Shown here one piece after another: positions 1 to 13,288 of a stretch of 64,000 bases of DNA. A program made the position numbers and the translations under genes. The notes under the pieces were generated by a model. It saw only the letters and a program-made list of their open reading frames with translations, had not been told where the DNA came from and did not search any database. Position 1 is the stretch's first letter, and every line of letters starts with the position of its first letter. This stretch comes from Poecilobothrus nobilitatus (taxonomy: Eukaryota; Arthropoda; Insecta; Diptera; Dolichopodidae), in contig OX352773.1 in NCBI GenBank assembly GCA_947095535.1, positions 31,393,398 to 31,457,397 of the forward strand, read 5' to 3'.

Positions 1-1481
1 TTTAGAAAATAAAATATTATTAAATTTTTATTTTAAATATCTATATACATACGTATATATATATAGAGTATGGCATATTAATATACAAAAAATGTATTAA
101 TAACATTTTTTTTTTTTTTTGTTTTTTTTTTTTTTTAGTTTTCACCAATTTTTTAATTATTTTTTTTTTATTGAATTTGAAAAAAAAAAATCAAATATTT
201 AAAAATAAATATATTAAAATAATTGAAAAAAAAAAAAAAACATTTGTAATATAATATTATATACAAAAATATAGATATAAAAACACAATATACATCAAAA
301 ATAATATTCTTTAACTGTTGTGCATATTACATAAGTAATCTTTTTTATAAATGTATATTTTTAAATAAATATAACTACACAAAAAAAAAAAAAATTAAAT
401 TTGAATACATTTACAAAATATATTATCAATAATTAATATAATTATTATCTCCCCATATAATTTGATTTTTTAAATATTTATAATATAATTTTTTTTTTAA
501 TAAATTATATTTTAAAAATTTTAGTATGTTAAATTTCATTTTTTTTTTCTTTTTTTTTTTTTTTTGGTTCACAATTAATAATATTAAATAAAATAAACAT
601 AATAGGTTCAAATAATTAATTAAAAATTTACTAAATACTAATTAATTAATTAGTTATAATTATAAAATAAAGAAAAAAAAAAAAAAAGAAAGATGTAAAA
701 TCGTTTTATTTGCCTTAAGAAGAAAAAAAAAATGAAAAAAAAAAAAAAATATTAAAATCATAAAATTAAACTAAACATTTAAAATAAATAAATAATAATA
801 AAAAAAAATACTTGAAAAAAAAAAAAGTAAAAACTAACCTAAAAAAAATTTACAAAGAAAAAAAAAAATAAATTTAATATGAAAAGTAAAAAAAAAAAAG
901 AAAAAAATACTTTAATATAATGTGATTGTATAAATTTCATTTAAAAATTTAATATATTATCTTATATTAAATACAATTTAATATTAAATAAAATAATACA
1001 ACAAAAAATTTAAATAATAATTATTATATATATGAGTTTAAATATAAAATAAAACTATATATTGTGTAAATTTGACCAATGACATATTTTAATTCAATTC
1101 TATTTTTTTATTTTTTTTTCCTTCATTATTTTTTAATTAATTTTATCAACAAAAAAAAAAATAAAAATAAATAAAAATAAAAGTTTTAAAAAATTAAAAT
1201 TATATTTACATTAATAAAATTCATTAATAATTATTATACTCAGTGTCATTTTTATAATTATAATATTATAATAAATTCTTTGTTCTTTATAAATTAATTA
1301 AATGTTCTCGATATTTTTTTTTTTTTTTTTTTCATTTTTATTTAAATTTAAAAATAAAACAAAATAAAAAAAAAAAAAAATTTTAATCAATTTATATAGA
1401 TTGTAATAAATATGTAGAATTATCCTTAAATTGATTTTTTGAATTATATATATATAGATACATATGTAATTTTTACTCTTC

Positions 1482-1507
1482 TATATATATATATATATAT
1501 ATATATT
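1482..1507. repeat. (TA)n microsatellite
   Basis: An uninterrupted TA dinucleotide run. Similar runs occur at about 13012-13039 and 23233-23261. Confidence 0.9.
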
Positions 1508-3743
1508 ATATTATTTCTATTATGTTTATTTTTGTGATACAGTTTTTTTTTTTTTATATAAGATTTTAGAAATCGAAAAGTAAGAAAAAACAAACAATTA
1601 AGTTAAAACAAAAGAAAGAAAAAAAAATAAAAATAAATAAAAACATTTATGTATTAAAAAATTTAGTTTTCAAATATTTTGCATTTTACATTTTATGAAA
1701 TATTTTAAGAGTTTATAAACAAACTAAAATAAAAAAAAAAAAAAATAAAAAGAACGTAATAAAATAAAAAAAAAAATTTCTTCCGTTAAAAATTGAAAAT
1801 TTATGTTTTTTTAATTATTTTAATTTTTCAGAATATTTGTACATATTTCCTATAATTTTAATTACAGTTTAATATTCAGTCAACCTTCTTCATAAACTAC
1901 AAAATAAAGTAGATTATTCATACTAGTACAAAATCAACTCAAATGTCAAGCTTTCAGAATCATTTTTTAAAATCAAGAATTTTTATTTGACATATCCTGA
2001 GTTCAAAATTGTAGATATACTGTATTACTACAAAGTTTAGCGTTCAAAAAGTTTATATGCACACAGATATCTACAAAGTTTTGCATTCAATATTGTTTGT
2101 TATACGCAGATAATGGCCCCTGTTACCATTACCACTATAAAGTGAATGAAAGCAAAAATGAATGATAGAGACTTATCGGTGCTATGAATATTATTAAATG
2201 AACGAACATTCATTGTGAATGAATGAACTGTCATTTTAGTTGTCAATTTTTTTTTTATTTTCTATGTTTATTTATACGTTGTTTTAGTCTGTTCTGTTGT
2301 TGTTGCAAAATTTTTTTTGAAAAATTTAAGTTATACAATAAATTAAATTGTTTGTTTAATAAAAAAGTTTTTACTACAAATATATTTTCAGGAGGAAAAT
2401 TAGCAATAAATACCAGATAATATTATTTCTTTAACGATTACTAGATAATATTATTTCTTTGACAATTTTTCTCATCACTACTGCTACTTTCAGTAAAATA
2501 AAAATCTACATTCATTTTTAATTCTTATTTAAAAGTACCCTTCTATTATAATTTTTATAAATAATTTTTATTTTAAACTTATTTTTGATCACTTTTATTT
2601 AAAACTAAACTTATTTTTTATTACTTTTATTTAAAATATTAAAAATTATAAAAACAATGATAACAGGACAGGGGCCAATGTGTATAAAGTGGGTATTTGA
2701 TGTATACAAAAAATTGTAGCTGCTTTAGTTTTTGACAATTTTAAGCAGATGTGTTTACACTTCAAAAATTTTATATGCAACGTAATTAAATACATTGTAT
2801 ATTTGTGGTTTATATCAACATTGTAGTAAAAGTAGTAATACTGTAGTAATACCGCAGATATATGCAATTCTGAAGTCGGCCATAATAATTTTTTTATTTT
2901 ATGAATTTAAATAAAAAAAAAACTAAAGTAAAAAAATATTTAAACATCTGCAATAAATAAGAAAAAAAGCAAAAAAAAAAAATAAAATAAAATAACGAAA
3001 ATATAACAACAGAAAAAACAAGAAATAATGAAAGTGGACAATGAGGTAACTCATTGTGTTCTTGGATACTTGTAGTAGGGAAATCGGAACCAATGCATGT
3101 TCATATATATAATCCATTGTACACATAATTTTTATATCTAAGCATTTTTATATATATGCATCATACATAATTTAAATATATAACTAAACATTAGCAAAAG
3201 AGAAAAAATATAAAACAAATTTATAGTTTTAATAATGGTAACAATTAATAAATATGCGATTAAATTTATTTTTGTCTGTTTTTACATAATAATGATTTGA
3301 AAATGTATAATTAAATATATATTTATGAAATAATACTTCCTTAGCTTCTAACGTTTAAATAAAAAATGTCATTATATTAAGAGCTTGTATAAGATCATAC
3401 AGCTCGCTGCTCGATAAAGTCACAATTTGTATTATTATATAACAAAATGAATTGAAATAAAGAAAACAAAAAAAAAAGCATAGCATCTTCAAAGCAATAT
3501 AGAAAATCAAACAAATAACAGAATGACGGATTAATTTTTAACTAATTGAATAAAAATTTAATTTAATTATAAAAAAAAATTTACAAAATTTTAAACTTTA
3601 ATTAATCAAAAATAAAATAGAAAATTTTGATTTATTATTGTTATGGTTTTGAATATTTATTTTGACAAATAAAAACGAAACACAAGGATTATGAAAAAAA
3701 TTTTTAAATAATCAATACAAAAATCGAAGTTACATGAATTTAA

Positions 3744-3799
3744 ATATATGTATCTACTTAATTTCGAGGATTTACATATATGTATCTACTTAATTTCGA
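3744..3799. repeat. Small tandem duplication, 32-bp period
   Basis: A 24-base word (3744-3767) recurs exactly at 3776-3799, separated by 8 bases. It lies in otherwise unremarkable AT-rich sequence and explains the repeated peptide in the local open frame, which I do not call as a gene. Confidence 0.8.
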
Positions 3800-6700
3800 C
3801 CTGTGCTTTGAAAAAATCTGAATTTTGTTTGAGAGAAATATTTTTGGAAAATGTAGGTATATGCAGAATTAAAAATAAAATCTACTTAATTTTCAAAATT
3901 AAAGTGTTACGTTCACAAATAATAACGACACGATAAATACAAAAGGAATCTGTCAAATTGTTTTTTTTTTGCATTTATTTCTTTTCAGCACAAAATTTTA
4001 TTTTAAATTAACACCAGAAAAAAAAAAAATATTTTATAATGGAATCATTTTTTATTTTTTTTTTTTTTTTATGGTCAAAAATCAGATATCAAAATTCCTT
4101 TAAGAAAATAATCGTACCAGTGATTGTGTAAGTAATAAAGCTATAGACGAAGGCGAGATTCTCTATTAAAATTAATGACAACAAATTAGAATTAAAATGA
4201 GAAGTTATATCTAACTAACGTATAGAATCTGGTATAATTCATAATACAACAAACAACAACAATAAACAAAATATAACAATCATAAATGTATCAAATAAAA
4301 ATCATAAACTTCAAAATTAAAAAAAAAAAAAAAAACGTCTTCTGTCTTTCATGCTCTTTGTCTTTATTAATTATTTTATTATAAATATTAAATAACTTCT
4401 TAAAACTATTAAAACAGAAAAAAAAAATACCATCAAATAATGATAAATATACATATTTTGTAATACAAATAATACAATGAAAATTAGTTCTAAAAAAAAC
4501 CTCTTTTGATATTCGTTAAGAGTTCCATACGATACGATAAGATAGACAACTTTCGTAATAATGGTGGTAAGGTATTGGTATAAATGGTAGGTTACCAACA
4601 CCAAAACACAATATTTTTCTAAATCGATATCGATATTTTTCAAATATCGTGTATCGTCTGTCGATTATTTTCATAAAAGACGGTATGTACGAAAAAAGTA
4701 CGAAAGGGTAAGTACGAAAAAATATAATGGTGTGCCGTGACGACACTATGTAATAAAATCACGCTCTAGGGCTATCTATCGAAAAATAGAATATTAATTA
4801 ATTAATTTTTTTTTAACTGAATACAACTTTCAGAAAAGAAAAGAAATTTTTTTTCCTTGACCTTTACTTGACGTTTTTCTACATATAGAGTTTAAAAGTT
4901 TACATAGAGTTTAAATGAAATGAAAAATTCCATTTTAGCTGCATTTAGTAGGCTTATATAAATATATAATATCTAAACAGAGTTTTAATAAACCAAAAAC
5001 GGATTAAAATTAATTGAATATAAACTATGCAAATTAATATTATTTTATCTCATTTAATCCACCTCCGTCCGTAACCATAATATAAATGCAGTATAAAATG
5101 GTCGCAAGGGGTGAGAAGAGATATTGGTTTATTGATTAATAGTTATTTAGTGGTTGATAAAAATTAAATGGGGAATTTAGAAAAAAAATTTTTAAAAAAT
5201 TGACTTAAATATTTCACAATTTGATCAGAGTTTTTTCTTGAATTATATGTCTAGTATATATGGACTGGATAACAGAACAAGGATTCCACTAGGCAGGTTG
5301 GATTTTTTGCATAATATTCTTAATTACTATCGAAGAGTTGTCTAAAGGATACTTATAGCGAAAACTGACAGTTAAGTATGGTGTGACATTATTACCATTA
5401 CTGCAATCAAAATAGAAAAACTACAGAAATGAAATTTTATTTATAATTAACATATGTATAATTTAATTTTATAATTTTAATGTTCCACATTCTAATAAAT
5501 TTGGAAAACATTGCATTCGTTTTGCATAATTACAAATACATATAAAATCAATAATCCTTTCAACATTTCATATACATACCTTTAATTATCATTTTTCAAG
5601 AAACACTTGTTAAATTAATCACATTGAATAAATTCAATATATTCACAAACTTTTAATTATCAGGTTTATATTTTCCTCTAGGTATATTATACAATTTTTA
5701 TTTTTATCATAATATGCACCTGAAGAATAATTAATGGAAAGTGAAGACCAATCGATAAGAAGACTTTTATGAATAAAGAATTTTTTTTATTTTTATGAAA
5801 TTTTCATCACAAGCAAACAAAATTTAATTTGTATTTTTAACAAATACATGAAGTATAGAACAAAATTGAGTATGGACACATAATAAATAATAGTTTTTTT
5901 TTCAAACTGATGTAGTGTTAAAAATAATTCCACAGGGAAATCTCTTAAAACACAAAATTTGAACAGGAAAAACCAAAAATAAATGGAAGAAAAAAATTAA
6001 ATCAAATTTTTGGAAAAAATATTATTTTTGAACCGTATAACTTTTTTACTTATCAGTTATTAGATATTGTATAATGTCTTGTATGCTGTTCTATGGTAGT
6101 GTCATTTTGCAGTTAAGTGATTTCAATCTTTTTTAAAAACATACAAATTGACTAGAAATTTATTAAAGAAAAAGTCTGGAAAAAATATTTAAAAAAAATG
6201 TGGAATAGCGAAAAATGTTTGAAAAAAAACTGATATCGCTCAATATTATTTTATTTATTCATATATTACGTACGTTCGAAAATTAGAGATCAGCCAAAAA
6301 TCAGCATTTCAATAAATAATTAAAAGGTATAAAATAATAGAAGAAAATAGCCATTACTAGTCTGACTCTGAAGACTGAAAAGAACTGCTTCTAATAAAAC
6401 TATGTAAATTAGAAAGGTATTTTAAGAGTTTGAGAAAATCATCGTTTTATTAATTTCTTTAAGCGTATTTTGTGGGCGGCAGCCTCCATCATTCGTAATG
6501 CTTTTCGAAAAATATATGAAAGATTAAGGATTTTAAAGTTGGTGAATCATCAAGATTTTAATAATTTGTTTAATAACAGTTTGAAGGTGACAACCGAAAC
6601 TACTTTCAAAGACCACTCAAAAGCCGCCTCAAAAATAAATATAGGTATATGTACATAATGACATGTGGAAAGTCATTTAAGAAATCAAATGAGATTTTTA

Positions 6701-7790
6701 ACTTTCATTTGAGTTTTTTCATATTTTAACATTTGGATTTTTTTATTTCGAACTGAAAATTAGTGCAAACTATAATAAAAATGGAAAAACAATTGGAGAG
6801 CGATGGAAGCCTTCAAAATAAATTTGAATATAGTGGAAAAGTATTGCAAAAATATAAATATAATAATTCTGGTATAAAAAAGAAAAGAATAGATTATTAT
6901 ACACCTGTAATAATACATTTTTACCTTGATTCATTTTCCTTTATTACAAATAATTTTTATTAAACTCAAAATAGTTTTATTTTGTCAATACTGTTTAGAT
7001 TCTCCCAAATAGTCTAAAAGATAGACATTTTTCATTTTATTTCTTTGACATTTCAGTTCTCATTTGAGTTTTTTGACGTTTTTATTTTTGAAGCTGATCT
7101 CAACTCTATTTTAAATGTTTTATAGTCTGTTTTAGTGTTAAAATTTACATGTAAGAAATTATGAGTAATTTTTTAAGTTGATTACAAAAAAATCAGGGTT
7201 TCAATAACTGTTTAGCTAAGTTTATTTCATTATTTTATTTTTAATTGTTTTACTTAAAAAATCTTGTTTTTACAACTTGAGAAAATTTTAATTTTACATT
7301 TTTTTTTTTTTTTAAAACTAACCCCCATATTTATTTCAAGTGTTTATCGCTCAAATACAAACCTCTGGGAATTAAAGACTTCCTATTAGGCTCTCCTTAT
7401 CTACTCGTCTTTATTTTTTCTTTCTATGTAAACTTAATTTAAGAAAATGATACTGAATGTTGCATGCATGCATGAAACAAATTAAAAAAATTTCTAATTA
7501 AAAAAAATAACCTTATAAATAGCAAAGATAACTAAAGCTAATTTTGATAGGATAATAAATTTATTAAATGTCACCATTTATTTAAAAGTGTGGGAAGGTT
7601 TCAAAATTAATTGCTAAGAAAGTGTTGCCATACAATCCCTCCTAATTACTTTTTTATAATTAATGGGATATAATATTAAATACAAAACAAATTTTTTGTT
7701 TGATAAATTCTTTTATTATTCTTCTTACTTTCCTTTTCATACATATCTGTATTACTTGTACTTATATGTTATTAATTTTTCTTTTTGTTT

Positions 7791-8593
7791 TTATAATTTT
7801 CTTCTAATTACATGATCGTAAAATATCACATATCCGAATCTTGGAGAATAAATTGTTGTTCGTATACCATTCTCTGCTATTTCTGGAGGAGGATCAGGAT
7901 CCACTGATATTATTTTACGATCACCTTTATGCATAAAACATAAATTGTATTTTGGATGATCAAAAACAACATAATTATCAGAATTATTTGTAACAATTTG
8001 ATTAGTTTTCCAATTACAAAAACTTAAATCAGTTATTCTAGGTTTTATTAATTTTTTATTTATAAAAATTTGAAGCCAATCAAATGCACCTTCAACTTTT
8101 CTATTTGTTTCTCGTAAACTATGTTCAAAATCAATATAACCTGATATTTCATAACCTGATTTTAACTTATAACATACAAATAAAATTGTCTAAAAAAAAA
8201 AAAAAATAAAAAAAAACAAAAAAAAAACATATATTTTTTTATTTTATAATTTTTTTTTTTTACCGAAAGAAATTTTTGAACATTCGGCCTTTCTCTTGAT
8301 TGTAATTCTTGTAAAACAGGATCTGTGACCTTTACATTTTGGCTAAAAATTATAGTACCCTTTTTTGAAGGATTTACCAAAAGTTTAGCTGCTTCTTTAT
8401 GAATTTCAAATTGTTCTGGTGATAGAACAATATTTGTTGAACGGAAACCTAATTGAACTATATTACGTACTCGATCAATGTTTCCAATATATTTTAAATC
8501 TCTTTTTTCAATTAAAGTATCTACATAATCTTCGTATTGAGGACATTGTAATAAATATAAATGATTATTATCAATTAAAGAATTATGTGCCAT
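7791..8593 (-). CDS. CFAP299: CFAP299-like protein, copy 1 of a tandem triplet
   Basis: A two-exon gene read on the minus strand: exon 1 8593-8264 (110 codons), exon 2 8189-7791 (132 codons plus stop), about 242 aa, close to the vertebrate length of about 230. The intron lies between codons (phase 0) with GTAAAA donor and a T-rich TAG acceptor. Seen: an N-terminal QCPQYEDYVDTLI block, then LGFRSTNIVLSPEQFE, and in exon 2 EISGYIDFEHSLR, KPRITDLSFCNW, MHKGDRKIISVD and a C-terminal YDHVIRRKL. This is the DUF4464/CFAP299 signature. In other animals the family is linked to cilia and flagella and to testis expression; that role is inferred here. The ATG at 8593 is chosen because the open frame upstream starts only at a TTG. 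Copy 2 is its closest relative, and the upstream sequence is also duplicated. Confidence 0.88.
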
Positions 8594-8709
8594 ATTGTAC
8601 AATTTTATATTTCGTAGTTTTCTTGTACAAGTAAGAGATCTTCAATTAATGAAAAAAAATATTTTTAAGATAAAAAAGTAATGAAATTTACAAAAAATAT
8701 AAAATAATA

Positions 8710-8765
8710 CTAAAAAATTAGGTACATTCCTTTCTCGACATTTATTTGATAACAAAAACTTTGAT
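8710..8765 (-). promoter_or_regulatory. 5' flank conserved between CFAP299 copies 1 and 2
   Basis: About 120 bases upstream of the copy 1 start codon, the + strand reads TAAAAAATTAGGTA, then TTCCTTTCTC, CATTTATTT and AAAAACTTT. The same order recurs upstream of copy 2 at 12743-12797. It is either a shared promoter or the remaining edge of the duplicated segment; sequence alone cannot tell. Confidence 0.45.
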
Positions 8766-9609
8766 ATTGACATATTATTTTTTTTTTTTTTATATTTTAT
8801 AATTTTATATTTAATTGATTATTAATACAAAACAGCCAAGTTTAACAGAAGTTAAATTTTTTCTTGTTTATAACTTCAAAGTAAAAAATATTATTTAAAA
8901 ATTTAGCAGTTAACCAAAAGATCATCATTATAAGAATGTTGTTTATAGGTTCAATTAAATGATGGCTAGATGAAAAGTATTTAATTTTAAATCTATATAG
9001 ATGAAGATGAAGAAAATAGGAAATGGATGGACTTGCAAAAGAAAAAGCTGCAACTGTATTTACAGATCTCGAATCTTTTTGTAACATACGTAAACACAAA
9101 ATAAGAGAAGCACTAAAAATCGAAGAGGAAAACTGTAAAAGTAAACTATAGAGAGAAAAATCAGTGACTAAAGCCGGCTAAAGTGACACTTAACGAAAAT
9201 TGTAATAGGAAATTTCACTGCAGGCGGTACTGTCAAGAAGAAGAAAAGAGTTCAGGACAAATAATTGCACCTAGGATACAGGAATACAGGAATATTTCAT
9301 GTTCGGCTAATGTTCTGATGGTTGATGGAATCATATCATGATGATTTGTTATGAAATAAGCTCAAGTTAGTATATTTCAGTTATGCATATAGATTACAGT
9401 TAATGTAAATCTCTTATTATTTAATTTTATGTAAACTTAGCCAACTTAACACACTTAAATTAAAACATGTAAACTTAAAATTTGAGAAATTGGAACATGT
9501 AAAATTTGAAAATTGAACATGAAAACTAAAAGTAGCGAAAACTTTGAAAATTACATCCAAAATCCGTATGATACTATATGAGTATACAGTACTCTTCGCA
9601 ACTTTCATT
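8766..9609. other. Intergenic stretch between CFAP299 copy 1 and a foldback repeat
   Basis: The first part continues the duplicated 5' flank (AATTGATTATTA recurs near 12841). The part from about 9100 to 9320 is less AT-rich than its surroundings, but I see no coding frame or RNA gene in it. Confidence 0.4.
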
Positions 9610-10045
9610 AAATGGACATTTTGTCAGTGAACATTTCGCAAGAAAGACAATTAAAAAAAGAAGTCATTTAGCAAAATAGGCAAAAAGATATATTTGGCAA
9701 AATAGAGACTTAAAATTTGGAAAACTAAATTTTTTTTTCAAAAATAAACTTTACGTTTTCAAAATTAATTATTTTGACACAGATTCATGCAGCCAATGAA
9801 AGAGATCATGAAATTATAGAGTTGCAAATTAAATTATCGATTGTTAAAAGCTACGAAATGCCCATACTTGTAAAAGTTTTTAAGTGTCCAGCTGTCAAAG
9901 TTTTTAAATGCCCTTTTGCTAATTGTCCATTTTGCTAAATGTTTTTATTAAATGTCTGGACAATGTATTTGTTAAATATCTGGGTCATTTTGCTAAATGT
10001 CTTTTTTGCGAAATGCTTTTTGATCAAATGTCGAGTTGTCAAGTG
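9610..10045. repeat. Foldback-like element with tandem-motif arms (motif GCTAAATGTC)
   Basis: The left part (9610-9720) carries repeats of ATTTAGCAAAAT and ACATTTCGCAAGAAAGAC. The right part (about 9890-10045) carries the complement, ATTTTGCTAAATGTC and TTTTTTGCGAAATGC, several times at roughly 20-base spacing. The two arms can therefore pair over more than 100 bases around a unique middle. This is the architecture of foldback elements, whose long inverted repeats are built of short tandem repeats. No coding sequence is present. A second element of similar design, with a different motif, lies at 24321-24865. Confidence 0.6.
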
Positions 10046-10116
10046 AAAGTGACCAACTAGCCGATAATTCTCTATACTGTATACATACATATATGTAGGG
10101 CATGAACATTTTTTGA

Positions 10117-10445
10117 ATTATTGCAAAAAATAAAAACTTCAGGCAGAAGTCCGTTTCGTTTTTTACTCTATTGGAGTTATTGATATATTCTATGACAGAT
10201 AAGCTCGTTTCTAAATGATACAATTGAGTATAATTAACTCCAGATACGTCACAAATAGTGTTTCAAAATGCAGAAGTTAAAGGGGTTAAAAGAATTAACT
10301 AATTCATATTTAACGAAATTCATATTGAACTCTATTATAATCGTTTTGAAGTGACAGAGTGTTAAATCTGTATGTGAGTATTGTAGTTAATCCTTAGCTA
10401 TATGCTCCTAAACTTTATTCAAACTTCAGAGTAGGAAAAGAAAAA
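10117..10445. repeat. Dispersed repeat R1, copy 1
   Basis: This stretch shares ordered blocks with 40086-40950: GTTTCGTTT then TTACTCT, CTATGACAGATAA, TCGTTTC with AAATGA, TCACAAATA, GAAATGACAG-like, ATGTGAGT and GTTAATCC. Copy 2 is interrupted by a TTAA-flanked MITE. No coding potential or terminal inverted repeats are evident, so it is called only as a dispersed family. Confidence 0.55.
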
Positions 10446-11830
10446 ACTTCAGTTGTTGTTTACCGGTCGGTACTCGGTACATATTAAATTTAGTATATAA
10501 TAATTCTAATTTAATGCAAAATAATTAATAAAAGAATGAGGCAAAAAAATTTTAAATTCTTTTAAAAGAACGCTCTTTACAAGACGCTCTGTAAGTATGT
10601 ATGTATATACAACAAATCAAAAATTTCACTTAACGAATTAAAGAATTTGTGTTTATATTGAATAATAAAAATATATCATATGTTTACTAACTAAAAACTC
10701 AATAAAGCAGCATTAAAAAATTAAGTAAAAAATATCAAATTCGCTTTTTCTCATATCTAATGAAAAAATTTAATATTTTCAAAACTGACTTAATTAACAT
10801 TACATATGTATGTATATAAGTTTTAATTATGTGCATATCGAGGGAGACTACAAATGTTCACTTAAGGTAGCTTAGATTCATTTTGATACCCTGGATCTAA
10901 CCCCGGATGTAACCATTGTGAGATTTTTTACAGAAAGCTTGCAGGTTTTTAAAATTATCATTACATTACTAATATTACGATGATTTATAGGGATAAAGAT
11001 CTACTTGATCCTTTTATATCTAATTTATAACAGATATTGGCTACATCGCTACATCGCAACTACTTATAGAGAACTTCCTATGTTTCGTAAGTGTATTTGC
11101 TTTTTATTGAATATTTACAAATTATCATAGGCACCCTGTATTTATATTTGTTTCAGATAATTTGAAACTTTATTCTACTTGTAGCTAGTTTGTCAGTTAA
11201 TTTAAACGTCACTCGGATACTCAGACAAGATGGATAAATCGGGGAGTAAATGTCAAAGTGGCAGGTTGACTATATGTAGAAATGTAGCTCTCTAGTGGAG
11301 ATCATATTTCATTTTAGCATATTCACTACGCCGCTTATAACAGTTGCTTCACCATCACCTTGAAAATGTTGTATTGATCAGGCTAGATTAAGCTTAGATT
11401 AGAATAGAATAATAACTACCGAAAAGCTAGATTAATATGTGAGAGATAATACACTCGCCAACTTAATCATTCAGTTTAAATTCATCTTTATGTTTATCAA
11501 AACTTATTTATACTCAATGCTCAATACTATCTCACAAATAAATTTTTGACCTTGGAAAATAAATATAAATTTAATATTTTATGAAAAAAACAGAAGCGGG
11601 AATTTACAAAAAATTTGTAAGATTATAAAGTTTAAAATTTATTTTAATCTTCCCTATTAGATACTTTATTTTTACCCAGACTTTCCAAATATTTAATATG
11701 AAAAATTCATCTTACAATAAAAAAAAAAAATAATGTAATCCTTAACTTAAACTTTTATTTGATTTTGTTCTCTTAATACATACATAAATCAATAATATTA
11801 CTTGTATTAATTAGCATTTTGTTTTCTTTT
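10446..11830. other. Intergenic stretch, no supported gene
   Basis: AT-rich with a moderately GC-richer part at about 10850-11420. No long open frame, RNA gene or clear repeat was seen. Confidence 0.4.
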
Positions 11831-12617
11831 TTATAATTTTCTTCTAATTACATGATCATAAAATATTACATATCCATATCTTGGTGAATAGATTTCCGTT
11901 CGTACACCATTATCCGCTATTTCTGGATGTGGTTCATGCTCTACAGAAATAAGTTTACGATCTCCTCTGTACATAAAAGAAAGATTATATTTTGGATGAT
12001 GTATAACAATATAATTATCGGAATTATTTGTACAAATTTTATTTTTTTTCCAATTATAAAAACTTAAATCAGTTATTCTAGGTTTAATTAATTTTTTATT
12101 GAGAAAAACTTGCAACCAATCAATTGAACCTTCAATTTTTCTATTTGTTTCTCGTAAACTATGCTCATAATCAATATAACCTGATATTTCAAAACCAGAT
12201 TTTAGTTTATAACATACAAATAAAATTGTCTAAAAATACAAAAAAAAAAAAAAAAATCAGAAAAACTAAAAATTATTTAATTTTATTTTCATTTACCGAA
12301 AGAAATTTATTAATATTTGGTCTTTCTCTTGATTGTAATTCTAATAAAACAGGATCGGAAATACTAACATATTGACTAAAATATATAACTGATTTTTTTG
12401 CAGGATTAATTGAAAGTTTAGCAGCTTCTTTATTAATTTCAAATTGTTCTGGTGTTAGAACAATATTTGCTGAACGATAACCTAATTGAACTAAATTCCG
12501 TACATGTTGAAAATTACTAACAAATTTTAAATCAATTTTTTCAATTAAGGTATCTAAATAATCTTCATATTGAGGACATTGTAATAAAAATAAATTATTA
12601 TCTATCACGGTCGTCAT
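11831..12617 (-). CDS. CFAP299: CFAP299-like protein, copy 2 of a tandem triplet
   Basis: Two exons on the minus strand: 12617-12297 (107 codons) and 12229-11831 (132 codons plus stop), about 239 aa. The phase-0 intron splits the protein at the same place as in copies 1 and 3. Seen: QCPQYEDYLDTLIEK, LGYRSANIVLTPEQFE, EISGYIDYEHSLRETNRK, KPRITDLSFYNWKKN, MYRGDRKLISVE and YGYVIFYDHVIRRKL. Exon 2 has exactly the same length as in copy 1 and is mostly identical in protein, so these two are the most recent duplicates. The start is the ATG at 12617; the frame extends upstream only to a GTG. The reading frame is intact, which argues for function. The role in cilia or flagella is inferred from the family. 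Confidence 0.88.
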
Positions 12618-12742
12618 AATGTACACTTAATATTATTATAATGATTACAATTTAATAAGATACCTTAAGATTAATTTAAAATACTTTTTTACAAAATTAT
12701 TAAACGAAAGAAAAAAATTAATACAAATATAATAAAAAAAAA

Positions 12743-12797
12743 CTAAAAAATTAGGTAGTTTCCTTTCTCCGCATTTATTTATAACTAAAAACTTTAA
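12743..12797 (-). promoter_or_regulatory. 5' flank conserved with CFAP299 copy 1
   Basis: Contains CTAAAAAATTAGGTA, TTTCCTTTCTCC, GCATTTATTT and AAAAACTTT in the same order and spacing as 8710-8765. It lies about 125 bases upstream of the copy 2 start codon. Confidence 0.45.
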
Positions 12798-13008
12798 AAA
12801 TGGCAATTTATTTAATTTTTTTTTTTTAATTTGAATTTTGAATTGATTATTACAATCAACTAAGTTAAATCAAAGTAGAAGTTTTATTGACATTAAATTT
12901 CATTTTAATTATCATTATTCTAATAGCCAACAAATAAATCGGGAAAATTGAAATTTGTCGAGTAACATATTTATCTCCAATAATCAAGAGTACAAACCTA
13001 TATATTTC

Positions 13009-13040
<32 letters not shown>

Positions 13041-13286
13041 TTCAAATCAAAGATTTTACAGCCGAAATTCCATTATTTACAATTAAAAATTTAACAAAAA
13101 AATTAAAAATAATAAATGTTATTGTATACATACATAGTAACTATACTATTTTATTAGTTAGGAAAAATATTGGGCTTGGACTTACAAGATTTCTTAATTA
13201 AACAAGAAGATAATTTAGGGTGAAATCCACATTCGCTTATATAAAACCATTTTTATCAATATTTTTTAATAAATGCATGGAATTTA
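12798..13286. other. Intergenic stretch before the mariner-like element
   Basis: AT-rich, with a (TA)n run at about 13012-13039. No gene seen. Confidence 0.5.
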
Positions 13287-13288
13287 TA

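Larger units (their letters stand above)
1..7790. other. AT-rich stretch, no supported gene
   Basis: This is very AT-rich sequence with many A or T runs of 10-17 bases, a (TA)n tract near 1482-1507 and a small 32-bp tandem duplication at 3744-3799. The short open frames are low-complexity Phe/Leu/Lys/Asn strings without family resemblance. A patch at 4515-4790 is richer in CG, with repeated TACGAAA and TATCGATA-like words, but I cannot assign it. A host gene with small exons could be missed here. Confidence 0.6.

Noticed and set aside
2112..2675. Inverted TGGCCCCTGT words about 550 bases apart as MITE ends
   Set aside because: The match covers about 10 bases and fades quickly on either side; no target duplication.
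4515..4790. Promoter of an unseen gene, from TATCGATA-like words
   Set aside because: No coding sequence follows on either strand that I could support, and similar words at 43195 also lack a gene.
6470..6963. Two short open frames (62 and 66 codons)
   Set aside because: No recognisable motif and no conserved partner. Lysine- and Asn-rich frames are common by chance here.
8594..8602. Longer N-termini for CFAP299 copies 1 and 2
   Set aside because: The extensions begin at TTG or GTG codons, so the first in-frame ATG (8593 and 12617) was used.
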